From Sphingomonas guangdongensis (GTDB lineage Bacteria > Pseudomonadota > Alphaproteobacteria > Sphingomonadales > Sphingomonadaceae), in assembly GCF_900199185.1 (NCBI RefSeq), contig NZ_OBMI01000001.1, positions 496,001 through 560,000 on the forward strand: a stretch of DNA of 64,000 nucleotides. The letters are read 5' to 3'. Position numbers and translations under genes: made by a program. The notes beneath the pieces were generated by a model. It worked only from the letters and a program-made list of their open reading frames with translations. It made no database searches and had not been told where the DNA came from. This document shows, in pieces, positions 17,683 through 25,371 of the stretch (its first letter is position 1; each line of letters starts with the position of its first letter).

Positions 17683-18955
17683 GCTCAAGGTCGCGGTCCT
17701 CGGCCTGGGCTACATCGGCCTGCCCACCGCCGCGGTGATCGCGCGCACGGGCGCGCAGGTGCTCGGCGTCGACGTGACCCCGTCGGTGGTCGATACCGTC
17801 AATTCCGGCCGCGTCCATATCGAAGAGGTCGACCTCGACGGCCTCGTCTCCGGCGTCGTCGCGCGCGGCACGCTGCGCGCCTCGCTGGCGATCGAGCCGG
17901 CCGACGTGTTCGTGATCGCCGTGCCGACGCCCTTTGACGAGGATCGCGCACCCAACATCGGCTATGTCCTGCGCGCCGCCACCACGATCGCGACCGTGTT
18001 GAAGCGCGGCGACCTGGTGATCCTCGAATCGACGTCGCCGGTCGGCACGACGGAGAAGGTCGCCGAGCTGCTCGCCCAGCTCCGCCCCGACCTCAAGGTG
18101 CCCGGGCACAGTGCGGAAGGCGCGGACATCGCGATCGCCTACTGCCCGGAACGCGTCCTGCCCGGCCGCATCCTGATCGAGTTGATCGACAACGACCGGG
18201 TGATCGGCGGCATCACGCCGCGCTGCGCGCGCAAGGCGCTGGGCTTCTACCGCCGCTTCGTCCGTGGCGCCTGCGTCACCACCACGTCGCGGGCGGCGGA
18301 AATGACCAAGCTGGCCGAGAACGCCTACCGCGACGTCAACATCGCCTATGCCAACGAACTCTCGATGCTCGCCGGGACCATGGGCGTCGATGTGTGGGAG
18401 GTGATCCGCCTCGCCAACCGCCACCCGCGCGTCAACATTCTTCAGCCCGGCCCCGGCGTCGGCGGCCACTGCATCGCGGTCGATCCCTGGTTCCTGGTCG
18501 CCGCGGCGCCGGAACGTGCGCGCCTGATCCGCACCGCACGCGAAGTGAACGACAGCAAGGTCGACTTCGTGATCGCCGGCGCGGCCGAGTTGATCGAGCG
18601 AACGCCCGGCCGCGTCGCGCTGCTGGGCCTCGCCTTCAAGGCGAACATCGACGATTTCCGCGAGAGCCCGGCGGTAAAGGTCGCCGCCGCGCTCGCGCAT
18701 CGCTTCGGCAACCGCGTCGACGTCGTGGAACCTTACGCCAGCGTGCTGCCTTCCGCCTTCGATGGCACCGCCGCCGCGCTGGTCGACGTCGACACCGCGC
18801 TGGAGCAGTGCGCCACCTTCGTCATCCTGGTCGACCATGACCTGTTCCGCTCGATCCCGGCGCAGGAGCGCGCCGGCAAGCACGTCTACGACGCCCGCGG
18901 CATCTGGCCCGACCAGCCCGCGCCTGCCCCGGTCGCGCCGCGACTGGTGGCGTGA
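17666..18955 (+). CDS. wecC: UDP-N-acetyl-D-mannosamine dehydrogenase
   Basis: 429 residues. NAD-dependent four-electron oxidation of UDP-ManNAc to UDP-ManNAcA, a precursor of surface glycans. The Rossmann motif is VAVLGLGYIGLPTAAVIA, the catalytic cysteine lies in PGPGVGGHCIAVDPWFLV, and LAENAYRDVNIAYANEL and LGLAFKANIDDFRESPA are conserved. It overlaps wecB. No other polysaccharide assembly genes are next to it, so the pathway's glycosyltransferases must lie elsewhere. Confidence 0.95.
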   Translation: MDSGTELKVAVLGLGYIGLPTAAVIARTGAQVLGVDVTPSVVDTVNSGRVHIEEVDLDGLVSGVVARGTLRASLAIEPADVFVIAVPTPFDEDRAPNIGYVLRAATTIATVLKRGDLVILESTSPVGTTEKVAELLAQLRPDLKVPGHSAEGADIAIAYCPERVLPGRILIELIDNDRVIGGITPRCARKALGFYRRFVRGACVTTTSRAAEMTKLAENAYRDVNIAYANELSMLAGTMGVDVWEVIRLANRHPRVNILQPGPGVGGHCIAVDPWFLVAAAPERARLIRTAREVNDSKVDFVIAGAAELIERTPGRVALLGLAFKANIDDFRESPAVKVAAALAHRFGNRVDVVEPYASVLPSAFDGTAAALVDVDTALEQCATFVILVDHDLFRSIPAQERAGKHVYDARGIWPDQPAPAPVAPRLVA

Positions 18956-19031
18956 GACAACGGACCGCCGCCAGTTGGCATCACCCCGCGCCGACCATTG
19001 ACCTCTCCGGTCGCCGTGGCGATGATCGTCC

Positions 19032-19514
19032 ATGCGAAGACTGGCACACGCCCTTGCCGTAAGCATGATCCTGGCGTCGTCAGCGGCGGTCGCCTGCAGC
19101 TGCCCACGCCCCGAGGAACTCAGCGAGCGCGCATTGCGCTGGTACATGAAGGACTTGTCGCGGATCGTGCGCGGCCGGGTCGTCGGAATCGAATACCCGC
19201 TCACCTGCCGGATCGCGCCGCTACGCTGGATCTGGTCGTTGACCGAGTACAGGCTGCCGGTGACTTATACCGTCGCGGTCACCCGGACCCTATGGGGGCC
19301 GCCGGTCAGGACGACCCGGATCGTACAGCATCAGACCGCTGAGTTGGACGGATGCCGCCCGCTCGGCGCGCCCGCTTGCGAAGCGGCGATCCCGACGGGC
19401 GAGACGCTCTGGGTGATCAGGCGACTGCCGAATGGAGAGCAGCGTTACACCGGCGGCTGCGGGGCCGCCTACGCTCCATACATCCTCCGCATCGCCCGAC
19501 AATCCGGAAAGTAG
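19032..19514 (+). CDS. Secreted cysteine-rich protein, possibly NTR/TIMP-like
   Basis: 160 residues. The signal peptide MRRLAHALAVSMILASSAAVA is followed directly by CSCPRPEELSE, so processing would expose a CxC at or next to the mature N-terminus. Further cysteines occur in PLTCRIAP, LDGCRPLGAPAC and TGGCGAA. An N-terminal CxC plus a beta-rich body with VRGRVVGIE and VTYTVAVTRTLWG is the pattern of bacterial netrin/TIMP-like domains. I rate that assignment as plausible, not proven. It lies alone downstream of wecC. Confidence 0.7.
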   Translation: MRRLAHALAVSMILASSAAVACSCPRPEELSERALRWYMKDLSRIVRGRVVGIEYPLTCRIAPLRWIWSLTEYRLPVTYTVAVTRTLWGPPVRTTRIVQHQTAELDGCRPLGAPACEAAIPTGETLWVIRRLPNGEQRYTGGCGAAYAPYILRIARQSGK

Positions 19515-19581
19515 CGCCACGCCCGCACGGACCCGAACCGAGACCGGCATCTGCCGTAGCAGCCACCGACGGTCGCGCGGC

Positions 19582-20484
19582 TCACCTCAGTGGCAGATAC
19601 AGGTCCGCGATCGCCTCATGCTCCGGCACGTCCGGGAAGAAGGCGATGCGCTCGCAGTAGAGCGGAAAGTCGCGGGCCTGCTCGCCGCTGGCGGGCAGCC
19701 AGTCGCGGTAGAGGTAGAGCGCGGCAGGCTCCAGGTCGTCGGTGCGGCCGGTGACACGCAGCACTGCGCAGCGTCCACCCGGGATGATCCCCGTCTCGAT
19801 CCGCTCGCCATGCGCGTCGACCGGCCGGTCGGTCCCGACGCACAGGTCGAGCCGGTACTCGGCCGCGGGCGTCGTGCGTGGGTCGGAGTGGAAGACATTG
19901 AAGGTCGGACTGTTGCGGGGTGACAGTCCCACCGCTTTCCGCCAGGCGATGAACCGGCGGATCGTCGCGCCGATCGTCGCCGGATCGCCGCGATGCTCCA
20001 TGATCGCGACAGCGGTCGGTGCCACCTCGCGGATCGTCACGTCGTTGGGGCTGTAACTCGTCTGCATCAGCTTGCTCCTCGCATTGTCGAGTGGCCCGAA
20101 GGCCGCAAGCCACGGCTCCCCATCGGGAGCTTTCCTGAACGATGACGGCGTCTGCCCGACCCGGTGCCGAAAGGCGCGGGCAAAGGCTTCCGGCGCATCG
20201 TAGCCGGCATCCATCGCGATGTCCGTCACGCGCTGGTCGTCGCGAAACGCCAGCTCAAAGGCGGCCCGCTTGAGCCGGGCGAGCTGGATATAGCGATGCA
20301 CGGACAAGCCAAAGGTCGCCGTGAACTGCCGGTGGAAGTGGAATTTGGAGAACGCCGCTACGCCGCTCAGCTCGTCCAGCGACAGACTGCGGTCGAGATG
20401 CCGATCGATATGATCCAGCACCCGCCGCATCCGCGCCTGATAGTTGTGAAGCGTCGCAGACACCGTTCCCGTCCTCCGTGGCAT
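19582..20484 (-). CDS. AraC-family regulator with a GyrI-like effector domain
   Basis: 300 residues. Residues 12-115 are a double helix-turn-helix AraC domain (LSLDELSGVAAFSKFHFHRQF, then VTDIAMDAGYDAPEAFARAFRHRVGQTPSSFR). Residues 145-300 form a GyrI-like/SHV small-molecule-binding domain (VTIREVAPTAVAIMEHRGD, with DLCVGTDRPVD and GRCAVLRVTG). This Rob/SoxS-like fusion usually controls efflux or stress genes in response to ligands. No adjacent target operon is evident, and the 230 bases upstream hold only its presumed promoter. Confidence 0.93.
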   Translation of the reverse strand: MPRRTGTVSATLHNYQARMRRVLDHIDRHLDRSLSLDELSGVAAFSKFHFHRQFTATFGLSVHRYIQLARLKRAAFELAFRDDQRVTDIAMDAGYDAPEAFARAFRHRVGQTPSSFRKAPDGEPWLAAFGPLDNARSKLMQTSYSPNDVTIREVAPTAVAIMEHRGDPATIGATIRRFIAWRKAVGLSPRNSPTFNVFHSDPRTTPAAEYRLDLCVGTDRPVDAHGERIETGIIPGGRCAVLRVTGRTDDLEPAALYLYRDWLPASGEQARDFPLYCERIAFFPDVPEHEAIADLYLPLR

Positions 20485-20715
20485 CGCCAGCTAGGCGCTC
20501 CACGCAGTCGCACGCTCGACCGATCTTGCGGTTTACACGGTCACGACGCGACAATGCGACCGCTTCGGGCGGCGATCACCTACACCCTCACGCTGCACTC
20601 GCTCCGGTGTCCACCGGACGGCAGCCGCTCCGCTGTAGGCTCGGGTCTTCGTACGCGGCCCTGCGGACGCCGGAACATGTCCGGGATAACTGAATGCGCT
20701 GAGGCTGAACCCGCC

Positions 20716-21342
20716 TCAGCGGCCCGGTGGCGGTCCGCCCGGGATCGCGCCCGGCGCGGGCGCACCCGGCGCACCGCCCGGCATCGCCCCGCCCATCTGC
20801 TGCTGCATCTGCATCTGGCGGATCACCGCCTCCGGCAGATAGTCGAGCAGCTGGACGTCGAACGCGAGCACCTGGGTCGCGAGCTCGGCGGCCTTGCCCT
20901 CAAGCGGCGGGGCACCCGCCGGGCGCGGCCCGCCATAGCCGAGCGACGGCTTGATCCAGACGCGATACTTGGCGCCCTTGGGCATCAGCTTCAGCGCTTC
21001 GGAAAAGCCCGGGACGACGCCCGCGACCGGCATCGGCACCGGCTGCTGGCTCTGGTCGAACACCGATCCGTCCGGCAGCTTGCCGACATAGGTGATCAGC
21101 GCGACGTCGGTATCGGTCGGCGGCGCGCCCTGCCCCTTCTCCAGCACCTGGTACTGGAGGCCGGAGGCGGTCGTCACCACGCCTGCCTGCTTCGCATTGC
21201 GGGCAAGGAAGGCGGCGCTGGGATCGACCGGGCCCTGCATCGCGAGCGCGACCGCGGCGACCGCGGCCAACACCAGCCCGATCACCAGATAGACCAGGTA
21301 GCGGCGCTTGACGGGGGCGATCGGGACGGCAGTGACCGACAT
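20716..21342 (-). CDS. Membrane-anchored FKBP-type peptidyl-prolyl isomerase
   Basis: 208 residues. Residues 14-36 are a transmembrane helix (YLVYLVIGLVLAAVAAVALAM) that would leave the rest in the periplasm. The FKBP core runs from ASGLQYQVLEKGQG to VLAFDVQLLDYLP and includes YVGKLPDGSVFDQS, PVAGVVPGFSEALKLMPKG and the active-site-like GYGG. The C-terminal 40 residues are Met/Gln-, then Gly/Pro-rich and low complexity. Such proteins help fold envelope proteins. Same strand as rpsU downstream of it in position but separated by 95 bases. Confidence 0.92.
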   Translation of the reverse strand: MSVTAVPIAPVKRRYLVYLVIGLVLAAVAAVALAMQGPVDPSAAFLARNAKQAGVVTTASGLQYQVLEKGQGAPPTDTDVALITYVGKLPDGSVFDQSQQPVPMPVAGVVPGFSEALKLMPKGAKYRVWIKPSLGYGGPRPAGAPPLEGKAAELATQVLAFDVQLLDYLPEAVIRQMQMQQQMGGAMPGGAPGAPAPGAIPGGPPPGR

Positions 21343-21437
21343 GGCGGCTCCGGGATGCGACGGCGCCGTCGCGGGCGACCGCTGAGGTAGGTCAGGCAGT
21401 GGCCGCGCCGCCCGGGTGAGCGGCGCGGAGGCGGCGC

Positions 21438-21644
21438 TTACTTGGCGCCGTCGCGCTCCATGCGCTTGCGCTCCAGCTTGCGGGCGCGGCGCACGGCGGC
21501 GGCGCGCTCACGCGCGCGCTTCTCGCTCGGCTTCTCGTAGTGGCGGCGCAGCTTCATCTCGCGATACACGCCCTCGCGCTGCAGCTTCTTCTTGAGCGCG
21601 CGCAGCGCTTGGTCGACGTTGTTGTCGCGAACGATGATCTGCAT
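21438..21644 (-). CDS. rpsU: 30S ribosomal protein S21
   Basis: 68 residues, very basic. The opening [20 protein letters not shown] and the continuation [20 protein letters not shown] are diagnostic of S21, which helps the 30S subunit engage mRNA. The ATG at 21644 is chosen from family N-termini; the frame remains open far upstream without sense. The tail is an Arg/Lys/Ala helix as in other alphaproteobacteria. Divergent from the epimerase gene. Confidence 0.97.
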   Translation of the reverse strand: MQIIVRDNNVDQALRALKKKLQREGVYREMKLRRHYEKPSEKRARERAAAVRRARKLERKRMERDGAK

Positions 21645-21801
21645 AAAAAACGTAAGCTCCGAAGCGAATAGAATGCGGTGCCGCGAACACGTCCGCAGCC
21701 GACATAGCGCCGGGCCCCTACCAGCGGTGACCGCGAAGTTCAAGGCGTATCGGCGGCGGGCGTCAACGGATAGGAGAGTTTTGCACCGTAGAGGCCTTCC
21801 C

Positions 21802-22785
21802 ATGCAAGCGAACGATCCGATCCTCGTCACCGGTGCCGCGGGCTTCGTCGGCCATGCGGTGGTGCACCGGCTGCTCGACCGTGGCGAGGCGGTGATCGGT
21901 GTGGATATCGTCAACGATTATTACGATCCGTCGCTGAAGGAAGCGCGGCTCGCGACGCTGCGGGCACGCGAGGGTTTCCGGTTCGAGCGCATGGACATCG
22001 CGGACGAGGCGGCGCTGGCGACGCTGGTGCGCGCGAACGGCGTGGCGCGGATCGTCCACCTGGCTGCGCAGGCAGGCGTGCGCTACTCGATCGAGCACCC
22101 CTTCGCCTACGCCCGCGCGAACCTCCACGGCCACCTCTCGGTGCTGGAGGCGGCGCGGCACGCCCCCGGCTTCCGCCACCTGGTCTATGCCTCGTCCAGC
22201 TCGGTCTACGGAGAGCGGCCGCTCGCCCCCGGCGGCTTCCGCGAAGATGACGCGGCGGTCGCGCCCGTCTCGCTCTACGCCGCCACCAAGCGCTCGGGCG
22301 AGCTGATGAGCGCCTCCTACACCCACCTCTACGCGCTGCCGCAGACGGGATTGCGCTTCTTCACCGTCTACGGCCCCTGGGGCCGCCCCGACATGGCCTA
22401 TTTCTCGTTCACCCGGCGGATCCTGGCGGGCGAGCCGATCGAGGTGTTCGGGGAGGGGCGCATGGCGCGCGACTTCACCTACATCGACGACATCGTCGAC
22501 GGCATCGTCGGCGCGCTCGACCGACCGCCCGAGTCGGACCAGCACCGCATCCTCAACATCGGCGACCACCATCCGATCGGGCTGATGGACATGATCGGGA
22601 CGCTAGAGCGTGCGCTCGGCGTCGAAGCGCGGAAGGTGATGCGGCCGATGCAGCCGGGGGACGTCTCGGCGACCTTTGCCGACGTGTCGGCACTTCACGC
22701 GCTGACCGGCTACGAACCCAAGGTCAGGCTGACGGATGGGCTGACGCGGTTCGTCCGCTGGTACCGGGACTATCATCGCGTCTGA
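21802..22785 (+). CDS. NAD-dependent nucleotide-sugar epimerase, probably UDP-glucuronate 4-epimerase
   Basis: 327 residues, extended SDR family. The Rossmann motif is [37 protein letters not shown] and [21 protein letters not shown] are typical of the LpsL/Cap1J group that makes UDP-galacturonate. Catalytic S-S-S near residue 125 (YASSSSVYG) and YxxxK (YAATKRSGE) are present, as is [20 protein letters not shown]. With galU and wecBC it suggests acidic-sugar supply for LPS or exopolysaccharide. Its 3' end overlaps the convergent membrane gene by 13 bases. Confidence 0.9.
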   Translation: MQANDPILVTGAAGFVGHAVVHRLLDRGEAVIGVDIVNDYYDPSLKEARLATLRAREGFRFERMDIADEAALATLVRANGVARIVHLAAQAGVRYSIEHPFAYARANLHGHLSVLEAARHAPGFRHLVYASSSSVYGERPLAPGGFREDDAAVAPVSLYAATKRSGELMSASYTHLYALPQTGLRFFTVYGPWGRPDMAYFSFTRRILAGEPIEVFGEGRMARDFTYIDDIVDGIVGALDRPPESDQHRILNIGDHHPIGLMDMIGTLERALGVEARKVMRPMQPGDVSATFADVSALHALTGYEPKVRLTDGLTRFVRWYRDYHRV

Positions 22786-23093
22786 GCGCGCCGGGCGATC
22801 AGGGGACGCAGCCGAACGCCGAAACAGATGACCGTCGGCCAGAACATGGTGTGCACCACGTCGTTGATCGTGTCGGGCCACCGCCACGAACCGTAGATGA
22901 TCCGGTCCATGACCTCGTTGGCCAGTTCGGCGGCCAGCACCACCAGCCAGGGAATGAAGCTGCCGAGCGACCGACCGCTGATGATCCGCACGATCATGAG
23001 CACCGCCAGGCCGGCATGGATGTGGAGCACCGTGTCGGGAAGGCCGGTTCCTTCCCCAATCCACGTCACGAAGCGCTGGTAGAGGCTGGCCAT
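22773..23093 (-). CDS. Small membrane protein of unknown function
   Basis: 106 residues with three or four hydrophobic segments (LHIHAGLAVLMIVRIISG, SFIPWLVVLAAELANEVMD, VVHTMFWPTVICFGVRLR). A histidine, glutamate and aspartates sit near the helices (ELANEVMDRI, DTINDVVHTMFW), a pattern seen in VanZ-like and similar small proteins, but no family is assigned. It converges with the epimerase gene, overlapping by 13 bases. The 207 bases upstream hold no other gene. Confidence 0.7.
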   Translation of the reverse strand: MASLYQRFVTWIGEGTGLPDTVLHIHAGLAVLMIVRIISGRSLGSFIPWLVVLAAELANEVMDRIIYGSWRWPDTINDVVHTMFWPTVICFGVRLRPLIARRAQTR

Positions 23094-23300
23094 CCCGAGC
23101 GCCGTAAAGCCGCAGCGCCCGCATCGCTAGGGGTCGCGCCAAGCAACTGAGGGTCGCCGGACGCTACGCCTTGGATGCGGACTGCTTATGGGGCTAGCCG
23201 CCCGTGGTCGGCTGAACTCGTCTGAAAGGACGGGACGCTGGGCAACCACACGTCGCCTCCCGCTCCTGGGAAGGGCGACGTCCCCGCCACACGTTGGAGG

Positions 23301-23582
23301 CTAGTCACCGGACTGAAGCTTGCGCTCCGCGTCCTCGTCATACCCCGAAGACGGAGCCGGCTCATGATTGTGGACCGGTTGGGTCGTGGCGGGCGGATCG
23401 CTCGCGTCCATGGACTCGTCCAACGCCCGGTCGAGCCGCGCCTCCTTGCTCTGCGGGTTGCGCTCCAGCCGCTCGGCGATCGATTCGTCGGTGCCGGCGT
23501 CGGCGCGGGTGGGCGGGCTGCTGTCCGGGTTGTCGGGCGCGACGGTCATGGTCGTGTCGACGTTCTGCTCGATCTCGTTCAT
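23301..23582 (-). CDS. Small acidic, probably disordered hypothetical protein
   Basis: 93 residues, rich in Asp, Glu, Pro, Ser and Ala with no hydrophobic core, so probably disordered. The ATG at 23582 is chosen because AAGGAGGG sits 5 bases upstream and translation then begins MNEIEQNVDTTMTVAP. A short charged helix follows (SIAERLERNPQSKEARLDRA). No family recognised; a stress-associated or ribosome-proximal small protein is possible but unsupported. Confidence 0.65.
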   Translation of the reverse strand: MNEIEQNVDTTMTVAPDNPDSSPPTRADAGTDESIAERLERNPQSKEARLDRALDESMDASDPPATTQPVHNHEPAPSSGYDEDAERKLQSGD

Positions 23583-23657
23583 CACGGCCCTCCTTGGACC
23601 TCTCCGACATGTTCCGACACAAACGAGCACGTCCACCGCGGGGTTCCGGCCCCGGCG

Positions 23658-23693
23658 CAAAAGGAAGGGCCCGGCGGTCGCCCGCCGAGCCCT
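23658..23693 (-). terminator. Rho-independent terminator of the BI-1 family gene
   Basis: On the minus strand, GGGCTCGGCGGG pairs with CCGCCGGGCCC around a 3-base loop, followed by TTCCTTTT. It lies about 30 bases past the stop of the BI-1 family gene and before the small acidic gene. Confidence 0.8.
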
Positions 23694-23721
23694 CAATTGA
23701 GTCAAATGGTAGTGAAGTAGA

Positions 23722-24453
23722 TTACTCGCGGTTGCCGAGGAAAGACAGCAGGAACTGGAACATGTTAACGAAGTCGAGATAGAGCGACAGCGCGCCCATG
23801 ATCACGGCCTTGCCCATCATGTCCGTGCCTGCGACCTGGGCATAAGTGTTCTTGATCATCTGCGTGTCGTAGGCGGTCAGGCCCGCGAACAGCAGTACGC
23901 CAATGGCGCTGATCGCGAGGTTGAGGCCCGGCGACTGGAACCAAAGGTTCAGCAGCGACGCGACCAGGATGCCGACCACGCCCATGATCAGGAAGGTGCC
24001 GAAACCCGACAGGTCCTTCTTGGTCGTGTAGCCCCACAGGCTCAGCGACAGGAATGCAACCGCGGTCGCGAAGAAGGTGATGGCGATCGACGGACCGGTG
24101 TAGACGAGGAAGATCGCCGACATCGACAAGCCCATCACGGCCGCGAACGCCCAGAAGATTGCCTGTGCGGCGCTGGTCGACAGCTTGTTAATGCCGAAGC
24201 TCAGCACCATCACGAAGCCGAGCGGCGCGAGCGCGATGACCCAGCGCAGCGGCGTCGTCATGACCTGCGCCGCGAGGCCGGAGTAGGCGAAGGCGAGCGC
24301 GACGATACCCGTCAGCAGCACGCCCGAGGCCATGTAGTTGTACACCGACAGCATGTAGGACCGCAGGCCCTCGTCATACGCCGCGGTGCGCATACCGGCG
24401 GACCGCGCAGCGAAGCCGCTCGTGCCCGCGCGGGGATCAGACCAGTTTGCCAT
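23722..24453 (-). CDS. Bax inhibitor-1 family (YccA/YbhL-type) membrane protein
   Basis: 243 residues with seven predicted membrane helices. Characteristic segments are RSYMLSVYNYMASGVLLTG, MVLSFGINKLS, FLVYTGPSIAITFFATA, and the C-terminal FAGLTAYDTQMIK with SLYLDFVNMFQFLLSFLGNR. The conserved aspartates in TAYDTQ and YLDFVN form the pH-sensing pair described for BsYetJ-type channels. Family members modulate FtsH or leak calcium. The ATG at 24453 has AAGGAG upstream. A terminator follows. Divergent from thpR. Confidence 0.93.
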   Translation of the reverse strand: MANWSDPRAGTSGFAARSAGMRTAAYDEGLRSYMLSVYNYMASGVLLTGIVALAFAYSGLAAQVMTTPLRWVIALAPLGFVMVLSFGINKLSTSAAQAIFWAFAAVMGLSMSAIFLVYTGPSIAITFFATAVAFLSLSLWGYTTKKDLSGFGTFLIMGVVGILVASLLNLWFQSPGLNLAISAIGVLLFAGLTAYDTQMIKNTYAQVAGTDMMGKAVIMGALSLYLDFVNMFQFLLSFLGNRE

Positions 24454-24573
24454 TTCGAAAACAGCTCCTTTGCCCGGCACAATGCCGGATGGGTCGAATA
24501 TCGTTGCTGGAACAGGCGCTTTCAAGCGAAACCGGGTGCGCGCTCCACCCAGCAACACTTGGAAACATCGCCC

Positions 24574-25107
24574 GTGCACCGCCTGTTCATCGGCCTTCGC
24601 CTGCCGCCGCCGATCCGCGAGCAGCTGCTCGACCTGTCGACCGGCGTGGCGGGCGCGCGCTGGCAGGACGAGGATCAGTTGCACGTCACGCTGCGCTTCA
24701 TCGGCGAGGTCGATCGCCGGGTCGCGGAGGACGTCGCCGACGTACTCGCCACGGTCCGCGCGCCTGCCCTGACGCTAAGGCTGGACGGAGTCGGCCAGTT
24801 TGATTCGGGCGGGCGGGTGAATGCGCTTTGGGCGGGCATCGCGCCGCGCGAACCGATCACGGCGCTGCACCGCAAGATCGATGCGGCGCTGGTGCGGCTG
24901 GGCCTCGCGCCCGAGCGACGCGCCTATCTGCCCCACGTCACGGTCGCTCGACTGAACCGCAGCGCAGGACCGACCGCGCCGTGGTCAGCGCAACATGCCG
25001 GGCTGAGCAGCGCGCCCTTCGCCCTCGAGCATTTCACCTTGTTCGAGAGCCACTTGCTGGCCGGGAGCGCGCACTACGAGGCGATCATGCGCTACCTCCT
25101 GCACTGA
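24574..25107 (+). CDS. thpR: RNA 2',3'-cyclic phosphodiesterase (ThpR/LigT)
   Basis: 177 residues from the GTG at 24574 (a TTG at 24559 is an alternative). The two HxTx motifs of the 2H phosphoesterase fold are HVTLRFIGE near residue 38 and HVTVARL near 123. The N-terminus HRLFIGLRLPPPIREQL is typical. The enzyme opens 2',3'-cyclic phosphates or ligates tRNA halves in vitro; its cellular role is unclear. Convergent with the 31-codon gene. Confidence 0.93.
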   Translation: MHRLFIGLRLPPPIREQLLDLSTGVAGARWQDEDQLHVTLRFIGEVDRRVAEDVADVLATVRAPALTLRLDGVGQFDSGGRVNALWAGIAPREPITALHRKIDAALVRLGLAPERRAYLPHVTVARLNRSAGPTAPWSAQHAGLSSAPFALEHFTLFESHLLAGSAHYEAIMRYLLH

Positions 25108-25117
25108 GCGCCGCCCC

Positions 25118-25155
25118 ACAAAACAAAAAGCCCTGGCGGTTGTCCGCCAGGGCTT
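25118..25155 (-). terminator. Strong rho-independent terminator of the 31-codon gene
   Basis: On the minus strand, AAGCCCTGGCGG pairs perfectly with CCGCCAGGGCTT around a 4-base loop, followed by TTTGTTTTG. The plus-strand side lacks a good T tract, so its main target is the minus-strand transcript carrying the small gene at 25182-25277. It may also serve thpR. Confidence 0.85.
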
Positions 25156-25181
25156 GTCTGTTGAACCGAAAGCTCGGTTGC

Positions 25182-25277
25182 TCAGCCGTCCGCGCCGGTG
25201 TTGCCGTTGCCGCCGTTCCAATCGCCGGTTGCAACCCAATCCCAGAAGCCGCGAACGGGGCGCTGATTCTTGATCAT
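25182..25277 (-). CDS. Novel 31-residue Trp/Gly/Asn-rich peptide gene
   Basis: Reading from ATG at 25277 gives 31 codons and a TGA. The peptide begins MIKNQRPVRGFWDWV, has three tryptophans in the middle, and ends in a Gly/Asn-rich tail (NGGNGNTGADG). A strong AGGGGAG site lies 6-7 bases upstream, and a near-perfect terminator follows 26 bases after the stop, so the unit looks like a complete transcribed gene. It is 94 bases downstream of the CHASE2-EAL gene on the same strand. No cysteines, membrane helix or signal peptide are seen. Function unknown: a regulatory peptide or a modified-peptide precursor are possible, though no modifying enzyme is adjacent. Confidence 0.7.
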   Translation of the reverse strand: MIKNQRPVRGFWDWVATGDWNGGNGNTGADG

Positions 25278-25371
25278 AAACTGCTCCCCTGTGTTCACGA
25301 CGCACCGCCGCAGGACGGCCCGTCACAGGAGCATGTACCAAGGTTGGATGATGTTTACAAGTTGTTAACCT

